Part shown: piece after piece, positions 9,654 to 18,798 of the stretch
Layout of the letters: each line of letters opens with the position of its first letter
Position numbering within the stretch: the first letter of the stretch is position 1
Assembly (NCBI GenBank): GCA_963797475.1
Contig: CAWCPR010000003.1
Location: forward strand, 248,001-312,000
DNA: 64,000 nt
Direction: 5' to 3'
From: CAWCPR01 sp963797475
GTDB lineage: Bacteria > Chloroflexota > Anaerolineae > Anaerolineales > UBA4823
Made by a program: the position numbers and the translations under genes
The notes under the pieces: model-generated
Seen by the model: only the letters and a program-made list of their open reading frames with translations
What the model was told of the DNA's origin: nothing
The model's database searches: none

Positions 9654-10805
9654 ATGTATTTTGATCGCATACAACTTGAGAATCTGGAAGATCAGGCCCT
9701 GGCTCCCTATGGCTGTAGAAGCAAGAATTCAAAGGGACGCCAGTATCCTGAAGATGAGCCCGATTATCGCACGGCATTCCAACGAGATCGTGACCGCATT
9801 TTGCACACTACCGCTTTCCGGCGGCTAGAATACAAAACGCAGGTTTTTATCAATTACGAAGGGGATTATTACCGCACAAGGTTGACCCATACCCTGGAAG
9901 TGTCTCAAATTGGACGCACGATCGCCCGCGCCCTGGGAGCAAATGAAGACCTGATTGAAACCATATGCCTAGCTCACGACCTGGGCCACCCTCCTTTCGG
10001 GCATTCCGGCGAAGTAGCGCTGGCCCGCCTGATGAAGGACTGGGGCGGGTTCGACCACAACAAACAGTCGCTGCGCATCGTCACCAAACTCGAACAACGC
10101 TACCTGGACTTTCCCGGGCTCAACCTGACCTGGGAGGTGCGCGAAGGCATCGTTAAACACGAATCCGAATACGATATTTCCGATGCTTCCGATTACAATC
10201 CCGACTTGCGCGGCCATCTGGAGGCCCAGATTGCGAATGTGGCCGATGAACTTGCCTACAGCGCCCACGACCTTGACGACGGTCTGCGATCCGGGATGAT
10301 CACCCCATTGATGCTGGAAGGTATTACTTTGTGGGAGATCCTCGCGGAAAGCATCGGCTGGCACAGCAATGTGCTGGACGAGCTCACACGCCATCGCCTG
10401 ATCCGCCGGTTAATTGGGATCGAGGTGACAGACCTGTTACAGGCAACCGACCAGCGATTGCGCGAGAGCAATGTGAAATCGGTTGAAGAATTGCAAAAAC
10501 TTCCGTATAATGTGATTGGTTTCAGTGAAGATATGCACCGGAGAAACCGGCAGCTCAAGGACTTCCTGTACGCCAACCTTTACCGCCATCACCGGGTTGT
10601 GCGGATGGCAGTGAAAGCAGAACGAATCATCACAGTTCTCTTCAACGCCTATCGCTCGGAGCCCGCCATGCTGCCCCTTCCCGTGCAAAATTTAGTGGAA
10701 GATCGAGGACTGGAACGAACGATTTGTGACTATATCGCTGGCATGACAGACCGCTACGCCATCGAAGAACACCAGAAGTTATTAGATCCAACAACTCGAC
10801 CCTAA
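9654..10805 (+). CDS. dgt: dGTP triphosphohydrolase-like HD protein
   Basis: Deoxynucleoside triphosphate triphosphohydrolase-like protein of 383 residues. It would cleave dGTP or another dNTP to the deoxynucleoside plus triphosphate and so help balance nucleotide pools. The HD-domain metal ligands are visible: His in RLTHTLEVSQIGR (about residue 79), the His-Asp pair in LAHDLGHPPFGH (about 107-118), and a later Asp in NVADELAYSAHDLDDG. The N-terminal FQRDRDRILHTTAFRRL is typical of the group. ATG 9654 lacks an obvious ribosome-binding site. It is followed after about 100 bases by greA and may be co-transcribed with it. Substrate preference among dNTPs cannot be read from sequence. Confidence 0.93.
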   Translation: MYFDRIQLENLEDQALAPYGCRSKNSKGRQYPEDEPDYRTAFQRDRDRILHTTAFRRLEYKTQVFINYEGDYYRTRLTHTLEVSQIGRTIARALGANEDLIETICLAHDLGHPPFGHSGEVALARLMKDWGGFDHNKQSLRIVTKLEQRYLDFPGLNLTWEVREGIVKHESEYDISDASDYNPDLRGHLEAQIANVADELAYSAHDLDDGLRSGMITPLMLEGITLWEILAESIGWHSNVLDELTRHRLIRRLIGIEVTDLLQATDQRLRESNVKSVEELQKLPYNVIGFSEDMHRRNRQLKDFLYANLYRHHRVVRMAVKAERIITVLFNAYRSEPAMLPLPVQNLVEDRGLERTICDYIAGMTDRYAIEEHQKLLDPTTRP

Positions 10806-10906
10806 GCGAATCGGCTTGCAAGCCTGTGAAACTGTGGGACGGAAAAATCCGTAACGTCTCACGAGTTCCAGATTTTGTCGATTTCGATGATTCTTGGAGA
10901 AAGCGA

Positions 10907-11374
10907 ATGACTGACCAACCCTACCTAACTGCTGAGGGCGCTGAACGCCTGAAAGTTGAATTAGCCCGGCTGAAGGGGCCTGTTCGAGAAGAAATAGCAG
11001 GGCGTTTACACGCCGCAATCCAACAGGGCGACCTTTCTGAAAATGCTGATTACATTTCTACCAAAGAGGAGCAGGGATTTATCGAGGGCCGGATCCAGGA
11101 ATTAGAATATGTGCTTCGCAATGCGATTATCGTCGAAGAGCACAACGGCAAACGAGACCAGGTAGAGGTAGGCGCGAGCGTCACGATCCAGGAAGAGGAC
11201 TATCCTCCAGAAACCTATCACCTGGTGGGTGCGAAAGAAGCAGACCCGCGCAATGGCAAAATATCAAACAAATCTCCCATCGGCAGAGCATTAATGGGAC
11301 TAAAGGAAGGCCAGGTCGCGGTCGCTGAAACCCCTAACGGGCAGGTCCGCCTCAAAATCTTGAAAATTGAATAG
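10907..11374 (+). CDS. greA: Transcription elongation factor GreA
   Basis: GreA/GreB family factor of 155 residues that enters the RNA polymerase secondary channel and stimulates cleavage of backtracked RNA. The N-terminal coiled coil carries the acidic tip in GDLSENADY (Asp and Glu essential in the family). The C-terminal FKBP-like domain includes SPIGRALMGLKEGQ. The open frame extends to 10826, but ATG 10907 (MTDQPYLTAEG) gives the normal family N-terminus and has GGAGA 8 bases upstream. A strong bidirectional terminator follows at 11435. Length and motifs fit GreA better than GreB. Confidence 0.95.
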   Translation: MTDQPYLTAEGAERLKVELARLKGPVREEIAGRLHAAIQQGDLSENADYISTKEEQGFIEGRIQELEYVLRNAIIVEEHNGKRDQVEVGASVTIQEEDYPPETYHLVGAKEADPRNGKISNKSPIGRALMGLKEGQVAVAETPNGQVRLKILKIE

Positions 11375-11434
11375 AAACTTATCGAAAAGCGGAAACAGGC
11401 GATCCGCTCTCAGCGGCGCCTTCCCTTTAAATTC

Positions 11435-11464
11435 AAACGGCGGCTGCTCAGGCAGCCGCCGTTT
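11435..11464. terminator. Bidirectional intrinsic terminator after greA
   Basis: Perfect 13-bp inverted repeat AAACGGCGGCTGC / GCAGCCGCCGTTT with loop TCAG. A-rich and T-rich ends make it work on both strands, and the genes on each side converge on it. Confidence 0.9.
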
Positions 11465-11480
11465 ATTTTCGAAGAATGGA

Positions 11481-12515
11481 TCAGGCCTTCGGCCAGACCG
11501 CTAATTCCAGGATGAAACGATCGAAGAAGCTTTCGGCCGGCAAAGCGCCATCTCCATAGCCCATATCCACCACTCGAGCGACCAATTGAAGGGTCTGGGT
11601 CTCCAAGACAGTCTCGGTTCCCGGTTCAGCAAGGAGCGGCTCGCCTTTTGCAGCCAGGCGTTGCCGGGTGGCGTCATCTTCGAATGCATGGCTGCTCATC
11701 AAGACTTTCGTGACCGTTTGTATGTCGTTCTTATCGAACAACCAGACTTCGAAAGCGGTCACTTTCTTCGGGTCGCCAACACCGATGGTCTCGGAAATGC
11801 CGACGCCGCATTCTCCCATGAACTCACCAGCGGGCGAATCAATGCTGAAAAAGTCATCAAAAAGATCGTCGCCCAGTTTGTAGGAAGCCATGAATTGCGC
11901 CATTGGCGGTTCTGCACCTGTAGAGGTGTAATCCGTCCAGGCAGCCTGGCGGGCTGCTTGCTGGGCTTGCATGGCGGGGGTTGGCTCGCCAGTCCGGACT
12001 GAGCTGCTGCGGCCGCGCAGGATGAATACGACAATCAAGACAGCCGCCAATAAGAGCACAATCAGGCATAACACCGGCAGGAGCGATCGCAAGAATCCAC
12101 CAACCTGAGAGCCCCCTGCGGCTGCAGTCGCCGTTGCTTCGGTACCCGGTGCTGGAAGGGATGGGCTAACAGACGGCCCGGCGCCTAACACAGCGATGCC
12201 ATAAGCCTGTACTAATTCCGGGCTTAGTCCGGGGGAGCTGCTGGCGACATCTTGCAAGACCTTATCGGCATCCGATCCTAAAGCCTCATAGCGGGACTTG
12301 GCTTCGGCGACGTCCTTCGTCTGGCCAAAAGCCTCCACAGCCATGCGCATGTATTCCACTTTTTGATCGTAGCGTAGATCTTTTGGCCCGGCGCCTGAGT
12401 ATTTAACGGGCCAGAGCCACCAGCCCAATACAACCAGCCCGAAGATTATCCCCACAACAAGACCAACAACTCCCGCTGCCAGCGGTTTGTTTAATTGCTC
12501 GCGGATCGCATCCAT
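11481..12515 (-). CDS. Two-TM membrane protein of unknown function
   Basis: I do not recognise the family. The 344-residue protein has a membrane helix near the N-terminus (AAGVVGLVVGIIFGLVVLGWWLW). A soluble segment of about 100 residues with a helical heptad-like region (YDQKVEYMRMAVEAFGQTKD) and an Ala/Thr/Pro-rich linker follow. A second helix (LLPVLCLIVLLLAAVLIVVF) leads to a C-terminal soluble domain of about 170 residues rich in acidic and aromatic residues (LGDDLFDDFFSID, FEVWLFDKND). A TTG at 12530 is possible, but ATG 12515 is better: TTGGAGAAG is then its ribosome-binding site, and the promoter at 12537-12565 would start transcription just upstream. Both termini probably lie on the same side of the membrane. 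Confidence 0.8.
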   Translation of the reverse strand: MDAIREQLNKPLAAGVVGLVVGIIFGLVVLGWWLWPVKYSGAGPKDLRYDQKVEYMRMAVEAFGQTKDVAEAKSRYEALGSDADKVLQDVASSSPGLSPELVQAYGIAVLGAGPSVSPSLPAPGTEATATAAAGGSQVGGFLRSLLPVLCLIVLLLAAVLIVVFILRGRSSSVRTGEPTPAMQAQQAARQAAWTDYTSTGAEPPMAQFMASYKLGDDLFDDFFSIDSPAGEFMGECGVGISETIGVGDPKKVTAFEVWLFDKNDIQTVTKVLMSSHAFEDDATRQRLAAKGEPLLAEPGTETVLETQTLQLVARVVDMGYGDGALPAESFFDRFILELAVWPKA

Positions 12516-12536
12516 AGCTTTCTTCTCCAAAGATGA

Positions 12537-12565
12537 ATTCTATTCATAAGGAAAGGGCCAAGCAA
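12537..12565 (-). promoter_or_regulatory. Candidate promoter of the two-TM membrane protein gene
   Basis: Minus-strand TTGCTT (12560-12565), a 17-base spacer and TAGAAT (12537-12542). The predicted mRNA start is near 12530, leaving a short leader that contains the GGAG site. Confidence 0.5.
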
Positions 12566-12795
12566 CTCTTATTAGAAGAATTAGCAAACAAACATCGCTT
12601 AATTGTTCTAATTTTAGACGATAGTTACAAATTATGCAACTCTAGCAGGCAATCCCAATCCTTTATGATTTGAATTTCAAGCAAACAATTTTGTCAGGTC
12701 AAGTTGGCATTTCCTTACAGGACGCCGCTCGCATTGTTGACCTCAGCCTGTCGTTTCGTAGAGTTCACCACTTCCAGAGAATGGAGATGCAAGAC

Positions 12796-15123
12796 TCATG
12801 CCGCGTTCGTAGATTCGGCTAATTCGTCTTCCGATACCTGTTCGAGAGGAAATCGTTCTTCACATTGGGTGCATTGCGCAAAACGCTTATCGGCGACGAC
12901 CAACAAACCGCCGCACACCGGGCAGGGCTTGGGTAGCGGGCGCTTCCACGAAGTGAAATCGCATTCCGGGTAATTGGAGCAGCCATAAAAGACCCGGCCC
13001 TTACGGGTTTTGCGTTCCACGATCTCACCGCCATCTTTCGGGCAGCAAACCCCGATTTTTTCCAACCAGGGCTCTGTATAACGGCACTCAGGGAAGTTGC
13101 TGCAGCTAATAAATTTCCCGAAGCGGCCCCAGCGGATCACCAGTTCATGCCCACTTACGGGACAAAGTCGCCCTACCAGCTCGGGTTCCATATTCATTTG
13201 AGGAATCAGTTCCTCAGCTTTTTCAACTTTCTCCGAGAACGGGTTATAAAACTCGCGCACGACCGATACCCACTTCAACTCGCCCGAGGCGACCCGGTCA
13301 AGATCCTCCTCCATTCGAGCGGTAAAGCCCACATCGACTACATCTGGAAAATGCTCAATGAGCAAATCATTGACCAGGGCTCCGGTTTCGGTGGGCACGA
13401 GCCTTTTGTTTTCCCGCTGAACGTAACCCCGCTGCTGCAGAGTACCTAGGATGGGCGCATAGGTCGAAGGCCGGCCGATGCCGTTTTCCTCCAATGTCCG
13501 CACAAGTGAGGCCTCAGAGAAGCGCGGCGGGGGCTGGGTGAAGTGCTGTTCGGGGATCAACCGGCGCAATTTCTGAGATTGCCCTTCCTCCAGGCCAGCC
13601 GGGATGCGAGAATTTTCCTCATCGTCTGCAGTCTGGTCTTCGTCCCGGGTTTCTTCGTAAACGATCAAAAAACCCTGGAATTGAATGGTTGAGCCTGAGG
13701 CGCGCAGCAAGTATTCATGTGATGCTGATTTCCCTGTGACCTCGACAGACAGCGTGTTGTAGATTGCGACAGCCATTTGGGAAGCAACAAAGCGCTGCCA
13801 GATCAGTTGGTAGAGACGGAACTGGTCCCGGTTTAAGAATCCCTTGATCGATTCCGGCTGGCGCAAGACCGATGTCGGGCGGATCGCCTCGTGGGCCTCC
13901 TGGGCGCCGCGGACTTTGGTTTTATATTGTGGCGGTTGGTCGGGCAGAAAACTGTCGCCATAGCGCTGAGAAATGTACTTGCGCGCCTCCTGTTGGGCAA
14001 GCTCGGAGACATTGGTGGAATCGGTGCGCATATAAGTGATCAAACCGATGTTACCGCCTTCGCCGACATCGATACCTTCATAAAGCTGCTGGGCGAGCGC
14101 CATCGTACGCTTGGCGGTGTAACCCAACCGCCGGGAGGCCTCTTGTTGGAGCGTGCTGGTTGTGAAAGGTGCTGCCGGCGACCGCTTGCGCTCGCCGCGC
14201 TTGATTTTCGTTATGGCGTAACCCGCCGTTTCCATATCCACAAGGAGCGGTTTGACATCCGCCTCATTTTGAAGGAGCGGTTCTACATCATCCAGCCTGG
14301 CAAGCTTGGCGATGAAGGTGTCTTTTAAGCCTTCCGGCAGAAATTCTGCCGCGATCGTCCAGTATTCCTCCGGGACAAAGGCCGCGATCTCACGCTCACG
14401 CTCGACGATCAGGCGCAAGGCGACAGATTGGACGCGCCCCGCCGAAAGACGACCGCGCACCTTACGCCAAAGAAGCGGGCTCAAATTGTAGCCAACCAGG
14501 CGGTCGAGCACCCGGCGTGCCTGTTGTGCGTCTACCAAATCCATGTTGATGCCGCGCGGGTGAGCAAACGCTTCCTCCACTGCCGGCTCGGTGATTTCGT
14601 GAAAGACAACCCGGCGGGTGATATCCGGATCGATCTCGGCTGATTCCAATAAATGCCAGGCGATCGCCTCCCCTTCACGATCCGGGTCTGTCGCCAGGTA
14701 AACCTCCTCGGCTGATTTTGCCAGGGATTTGATCTCTTTAACAACCGGGCGTTTTTCGTTAGGCACCCGATACTTCGGGGCAAAATCATTCTCCACATCC
14801 ACAGAGAGCTGAGAGCGCAATAAATCGCGCACATGTCCCACGGAAGCCTTTACGGTATATCCTTTGCCCAGAAAACGGCCCACCGTGCGAGCTTTTGCGG
14901 GCGATTCGACAATAACCAGCTTGCCGGAACGCCTGGTACGAGGGGCGCTGTTTTTTTGCGGAGGCTCGAGATTGGCGTGAGCCTCGGTTCGACCCATACG
15001 GAACATCTTCGTACCACAAACCGGGCAAACGCCTTTGGTTGCCGGCGCTCCGTTTTCAGTAAACACCGCTTGAGGATTTTGAATCTCACGTTTCGTTTTA
15101 CATTTCACACAGTAAGCTTCCAA
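12796..15123 (-). CDS. topA: DNA topoisomerase I with extra N-terminal zinc ribbon
   Basis: Type IA topoisomerase of 775 residues that relaxes negative supercoils. The Toprim domain starts at LVIVESPAKARTVGRFLGKG (about residue 69) and includes TDPDREGEAIAWHL. The active-site Tyr is in ITYMRTDSTN. The C-terminus holds three zinc-ribbon modules (CPVSG...CSNFPEC, CCPKDGG...CSNYPEC, CPVCGG...CTQC). Unusually, about 65 residues precede the Toprim domain. They form another small zinc ribbon (CVKCKTKREI...CPVCGTKMF) that resembles the stand-alone DUF5679 family. The start is TTG 15123, with AGGAGA upstream. It is last in the operon that begins with ffh. Confidence 0.95.
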   Translation of the reverse strand: MEAYCVKCKTKREIQNPQAVFTENGAPATKGVCPVCGTKMFRMGRTEAHANLEPPQKNSAPRTRRSGKLVIVESPAKARTVGRFLGKGYTVKASVGHVRDLLRSQLSVDVENDFAPKYRVPNEKRPVVKEIKSLAKSAEEVYLATDPDREGEAIAWHLLESAEIDPDITRRVVFHEITEPAVEEAFAHPRGINMDLVDAQQARRVLDRLVGYNLSPLLWRKVRGRLSAGRVQSVALRLIVEREREIAAFVPEEYWTIAAEFLPEGLKDTFIAKLARLDDVEPLLQNEADVKPLLVDMETAGYAITKIKRGERKRSPAAPFTTSTLQQEASRRLGYTAKRTMALAQQLYEGIDVGEGGNIGLITYMRTDSTNVSELAQQEARKYISQRYGDSFLPDQPPQYKTKVRGAQEAHEAIRPTSVLRQPESIKGFLNRDQFRLYQLIWQRFVASQMAVAIYNTLSVEVTGKSASHEYLLRASGSTIQFQGFLIVYEETRDEDQTADDEENSRIPAGLEEGQSQKLRRLIPEQHFTQPPPRFSEASLVRTLEENGIGRPSTYAPILGTLQQRGYVQRENKRLVPTETGALVNDLLIEHFPDVVDVGFTARMEEDLDRVASGELKWVSVVREFYNPFSEKVEKAEELIPQMNMEPELVGRLCPVSGHELVIRWGRFGKFISCSNFPECRYTEPWLEKIGVCCPKDGGEIVERKTRKGRVFYGCSNYPECDFTSWKRPLPKPCPVCGGLLVVADKRFAQCTQCEERFPLEQVSEDELAESTNAA

Positions 15124-15237
15124 CGATAATTTCTCCTAGTTTATTATGTGCCTGAAATCGTATTTCCAGGCCCGTAAAGCACAAACAATGCTTCGTTATC
15201 ATCTTCATATACCGAGGAAAGCCCTCGCCAGATGAAT

Positions 15238-16326
15238 TTATAAATAGTCCTGCCCATCCTGCTTCAACTGGTCGACGACCTGGCGGACCCTTTGGGCTTC
15301 GTCCTTGCGACAAACCAGCAGGACATCGCCGGTATCGACGAGCACAAGTTCTTCGACTCCAATGGTCACGATCAAGCGCCGGTTTTGGGTGACATATATC
15401 AGTGACTTTTTGGTGTCCAGGCCGATATGCTTACCACCCATGACAATATTACCAAACTCATCGCCCTCCAGAACATCGAACAGGGCGTCCCAACTACCGA
15501 CATCGCTCCATTGTAAGCCGGCAGCCGGAATCACCACAACGTTTCTGGCCGCCTCCATGATGCCGTAGTCAATCGTCTCCTTCTTGAGCGCGGGCCATAT
15601 TGCTTGCAAAACGTTTTGTTCTTGGGGCGTGCCCCAGGCCTGGTAAATCTCTTCCAGGCCCTTCGTCAAGTCGGGCATCTGGCAGGCGAATTCTTCCCAA
15701 ATCCGGTCCACGCGCCAGACGAACATCCCAGAATTCCAGGCGTGGTCACCGCTTTCCAGAAAGTCGCTGGCTTGCCTGGAATTGGGCTTTTCCTTGAATT
15801 TTAGCGCTCGAAAGACCTCCATGCCGTTATAAACCCCGATCTTCTCGCCGACCTGAATGTACCCATAGCCTGTTGCCGGGAAGGTCGGTTCGATACCCAG
15901 GGTCACCAGGTAACCCTCACGGGCTACTTCCTGAGCGGTTACAAGCAACTCCCGAAACCTGGCCTCGTTGCCCATGTAGTGGTCGGAAGTCAAAATTGCC
16001 ATAACCGCCTGTGGGTCGCGCTTTTTCAGAGCAACGGCCGCCAGTCCAACTACAGAAGCGGTGCCGCGCGGCATCGGTTCAAGCAAGTAGTTCTCCATCG
16101 GGATTTCAGGCACCTGGGCCTGCAGTTCTCTAGCCTGCCCATCGACGGTCACAACCAGGATTCGATCCGGAGGGACCAAATCAAACAAACGATGGACCGC
16201 GGTCTGGAACAAAGAACGCTCATCAAACAGGCTGATCATCTGTTTCGGCCGCGCTTGCCTGGAAAGAGGCCATAAGCGAGTCCCACCTCCACCCGCCATA
16301 ATGACTGCGAAAAAATGTTCGCTCAC
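15238..16326 (-). CDS. manC: Mannose-1-phosphate guanylyltransferase
   Basis: Nucleotidyltransferase of 362 residues making GDP-mannose from mannose-1-phosphate and GTP, a precursor of surface polysaccharides. The nucleotide-binding signature is VIMAGGGGTRLWPLSRQARP with the PKQM Lys. The sugar-binding FKEKPN and the later GDEFGNIVMGG segments fit the family. The C-terminal isomerase domain of bifunctional ManC/AlgA enzymes is absent, so only the transferase activity is expected. Start GTG 16326 overlaps the dprA stop by four bases (GTGA) and has AAGGAG upstream, indicating translational coupling. No other sugar-nucleotide genes are in the window. Confidence 0.92.
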   Translation of the reverse strand: MSEHFFAVIMAGGGGTRLWPLSRQARPKQMISLFDERSLFQTAVHRLFDLVPPDRILVVTVDGQARELQAQVPEIPMENYLLEPMPRGTASVVGLAAVALKKRDPQAVMAILTSDHYMGNEARFRELLVTAQEVAREGYLVTLGIEPTFPATGYGYIQVGEKIGVYNGMEVFRALKFKEKPNSRQASDFLESGDHAWNSGMFVWRVDRIWEEFACQMPDLTKGLEEIYQAWGTPQEQNVLQAIWPALKKETIDYGIMEAARNVVVIPAAGLQWSDVGSWDALFDVLEGDEFGNIVMGGKHIGLDTKKSLIYVTQNRRLIVTIGVEELVLVDTGDVLLVCRKDEAQRVRQVVDQLKQDGQDYL

Positions 16327-17429
16327 AAGTAATCTCCTTGCTGCTCGTGGACTGCTACGTAATGCATGCCCCCAACCTGGCGCACCAAACCCTTCAGCTC
16401 CATCAGCGCCAAGGCTGCAGATACCTTTTCGATCGGTAATTCCGCCCGCTGGCGAATTTCGTCCACATGCAAAGGCTCCTGACCGAGAAGTTCAAACAGG
16501 CGGGCTTCGGTCGCATCCGCGGGTAAAACCGTGCGCGCCGCCCGGTGTTCATTGATCAGGGTTAAATCCAGCGTTTCGAGGATATCCTTGGGTTCCAGCA
16601 GTGGGCGGGCCCCCTGTTGGATCAGATAATTGGTCCCTTTGCTTTGCGGCGCGTTAATGTTGCCAGGAACTGCGAAAACTTCACGACCCTGCTCGACAGC
16701 GAACTCAGCGGTAATCAGCGCGCCGCTTCGTTCCCCGGCCTCGACGACGACCACTGCCCGAGAGAGACCAGAGATAATACGATTTCGAGGCGGAAAGTTT
16801 ACGGCGTCCGGTGCGGTCCCTGGCGCGTAATCGCTAAGCAGTGCGCCGTTGGCAATAACCTGCTCCGCAAGACGCCGGTGCTCAGGGGGGTAAATCCGGT
16901 CGACGCCGCTGCCTAATACAGCCAGCGTGCGCCCACCCGCATTCAATGCGGCCTGGTGAGCGATCGCATCCACCCCGCGCGCTAACCCACTGACAATTGT
17001 TACACCGCTGCGCGCCAGTGCAGCCGCCACTTCCTCGGTTACCTGGCGACCATAGGCGGTCACCCTGCGAGTGCCGACAATCGAAACCGCCCATTCGTCT
17101 TCTGTGTGCAGGTCGCCGCGCAGATAGAGTACAGGCGGCGGCTGATCGATTTCCTTGAGATAACGAGGATAACTGTCATCTTCCCATGTGATTACCTTAA
17201 TACCCTGAGCCTGAATAAACTCCCATACCTTATCCAGCGAAACCTCTGAGCGGACCTTCAAAAATGATTCAACGATTTTCGACCCAAGTCCAACCGCGCG
17301 AATTGAATCCGCTGGAGCATTCCAGGCTGTCTCAACATCGCCAAAGATGCTCAATAATGCGCGCAGGCGGGCGGATCCAATGCCTTTAACCAGGTTAAAT
17401 CCCACCCAATATTTCCTGAGATCATCCAA
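16323..17429 (-). CDS. dprA: DNA-processing protein DprA
   Basis: DprA/Smf protein of 368 residues, which loads RecA on incoming single-stranded DNA during natural transformation. An N-terminal helix-hairpin region (VKGIGSARLRALL) precedes the Rossmann-like core: VSIVGTRRVTAYGR, IVSGLARGVDAIAH, AVLGSGVDRIYPPEH, FPPRNRIISGLS and EAGERSGALITAEFA. A C-terminal winged-helix domain (EPLHVDEIRQRAELPIEKV) is present. The open frame extends to 17603, but that would cut into rimM and adds an unrelated Cys-rich peptide. TTG 17429 with a GGGGGTG site is my choice, although this start is not certain. No competence pilus genes are in this window. Confidence 0.92.
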   Translation of the reverse strand: MDDLRKYWVGFNLVKGIGSARLRALLSIFGDVETAWNAPADSIRAVGLGSKIVESFLKVRSEVSLDKVWEFIQAQGIKVITWEDDSYPRYLKEIDQPPPVLYLRGDLHTEDEWAVSIVGTRRVTAYGRQVTEEVAAALARSGVTIVSGLARGVDAIAHQAALNAGGRTLAVLGSGVDRIYPPEHRRLAEQVIANGALLSDYAPGTAPDAVNFPPRNRIISGLSRAVVVVEAGERSGALITAEFAVEQGREVFAVPGNINAPQSKGTNYLIQQGARPLLEPKDILETLDLTLINEHRAARTVLPADATEARLFELLGQEPLHVDEIRQRAELPIEKVSAALALMELKGLVRQVGGMHYVAVHEQQGDYL

Positions 17430-17544
17430 AACTGCACACCCCCAGCTCTTCTTTTCGCGAAGACATCCGGTAGCCGTCCATTTACAACAGTTTAGAATAC
17501 CACATCGTTGGAGAAAACAAAAGGGGTAATTTAGAACACAAGTG

Positions 17545-18111
17545 CTAATCCGGAATAAGACCTGGCAGAATATGCACCTGGATCTGCGCCTTACGAAGAT
17601 CAATATTCAAAATTACACTGTCGATCGCCGGAATTAATATCTCCGGTCCGCTTTCAGGTTGAATCACATAAACGTCATTCGCGCCGGTATCCAGAATATG
17701 GGTAACAACACCTAAGGGATTGCCATCTTCATCGACCACACGTAAACCGATAAGCTCGTGATGATAATACTCTCCCTCCGGAAGCGCAGGGAGATCTTCG
17801 GCGCGCACGAAGACCCATTGGTTGCGGAGCTCCGCAACGGCCTCTGGCGTATTATAAGACTTGAAACTTATTAGAAGCGCTTTACCATGCTCCCGCAGCT
17901 TATCGATCGTTTCCTCCTGGTGGTCCTCACCCACAAAGACCACTTTTCCGGCCTGCAAGCGCTCGGGGAAATCCGTGAGAATGTCCATCAGGATCTCACC
18001 TCGCATCCCATGCGGGCGACGCAGCATCCCAACGACTAAGAACACAGGCTCGCCAGACGAAGGCGAGCCTGCAGGCTGCTCCTTAGGTCTAGAAAGTCTG
18101 CGCCCGGTCAT
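17545..18111 (-). CDS. rimM: Ribosome maturation factor RimM
   Basis: 16S rRNA processing factor of 188 residues that helps assemble the 30S head by binding ribosomal protein S19. The N-terminal beta-barrel begins VFLVVGMLRRPHGMRGEILM. The PRC-barrel half includes YYHHELIGLRVVDEDGNPLG and ends near ILIPAIDSVILNIDL. Its first 20 residues are a low-complexity extension (Arg, Pro, Ser rich). ATG 18111 overlaps the khpA stop by four bases, so the two are likely coupled. Usually trmD follows rimM; here dprA follows. Confidence 0.95.
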   Translation of the reverse strand: MTGRRLSRPKEQPAGSPSSGEPVFLVVGMLRRPHGMRGEILMDILTDFPERLQAGKVVFVGEDHQEETIDKLREHGKALLISFKSYNTPEAVAELRNQWVFVRAEDLPALPEGEYYHHELIGLRVVDEDGNPLGVVTHILDTGANDVYVIQPESGPEILIPAIDSVILNIDLRKAQIQVHILPGLIPD

Positions 18112-18344
18112 TCCGGCTCGACGATGTCCAGAGAGGCGCGCTTACCGTCTTGTGCACCCGCCACCCGTAAAAGGACCCTCATGGCGTTCGCTACCCGGCC
18201 GCTTTTTCCGATCACGCGTCCCATATCTTCTTTCGCAACTTGAAGGCGCAGTACGATCTGCGCTCCACGTCGCATCTGGCTGACGTTTACTTGAGTGGGG
18301 TCGTCCACCAAAGAGCAGGCGATAAACTCGATCAATTCCTTCAT
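18108..18344 (-). CDS. khpA: KH-domain RNA-binding protein KhpA
   Basis: Small single-KH-domain RNA-binding protein of 78 residues, formerly YlqC. The GXXG loop is GKSG in MGRVIGKSGRVANAMRVLL, and the fold is completed by the KRASLDIVE strand. The family partners with KhpB in Gram-positives and binds many RNAs affecting cell size and division. The order rpsP-khpA-rimM is widely conserved, which supports the call. Its stop overlaps the rimM start. Confidence 0.95.
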   Translation of the reverse strand: MKELIEFIACSLVDDPTQVNVSQMRRGAQIVLRLQVAKEDMGRVIGKSGRVANAMRVLLRVAGAQDGKRASLDIVEPE

Positions 18345-18375
18345 AAGTCCCCTCCCGAGAAGCGGGCCGCCCGTG

Positions 18376-18765
18376 CTAATCGGCCTCTGTTTCTTTAGCT
18401 TTCTTTGTCTTATTTACTATAGAAGTTCGCTCAGTCTTTGGGTTGATATTGCGGGCTTCCTCTGCGGAACGGGCTTCAGCCAGCAAAGTCTCGAGCTCTT
18501 CACCCTTCTTGTAGCGCTCATAGCGATCCAATAAGCCGGCGCTGCGAAAGACTAGCAGGGCGGATTCGCTCGGTTGAGCGCCTTTGTGCATCCAATCGTA
18601 AATTCGATCTTCCTTTAACTGGATCGTTGCCGGGTCTGTGCGAGGGTTATAGAAACCCAGGATTTCCAAAAATGCGCCATCCCGCGGAGCCTCTTTATCA
18701 GCAGCAACGAGGCGATAACTGGGTTGGCGCTTAGCGCCAACGCGGCGCAGGCGAATACGTACCAT
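18376..18765 (-). CDS. rpsP: 30S ribosomal protein S16
   Basis: S16, a 30S assembly protein, 129 residues. It starts MVRIRLRRVGAKRQPSYRLV and has FLEILGFYNPRTDP, both hallmarks. The S16 core ends near residue 85. A charged Ala/Glu/Lys-rich tail of about 40 residues (ending KKAKETEAD) is longer than in Escherichia coli S16. ATG 18765 has AGGAGA upstream. It lies between ffh and khpA in the conserved order. Confidence 0.97.
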   Translation of the reverse strand: MVRIRLRRVGAKRQPSYRLVAADKEAPRDGAFLEILGFYNPRTDPATIQLKEDRIYDWMHKGAQPSESALLVFRSAGLLDRYERYKKGEELETLLAEARSAEEARNINPKTERTSIVNKTKKAKETEAD

Positions 18766-18798
18766 AGATCTTTTCTCCTTCGTGTTCTCTCACGATAT

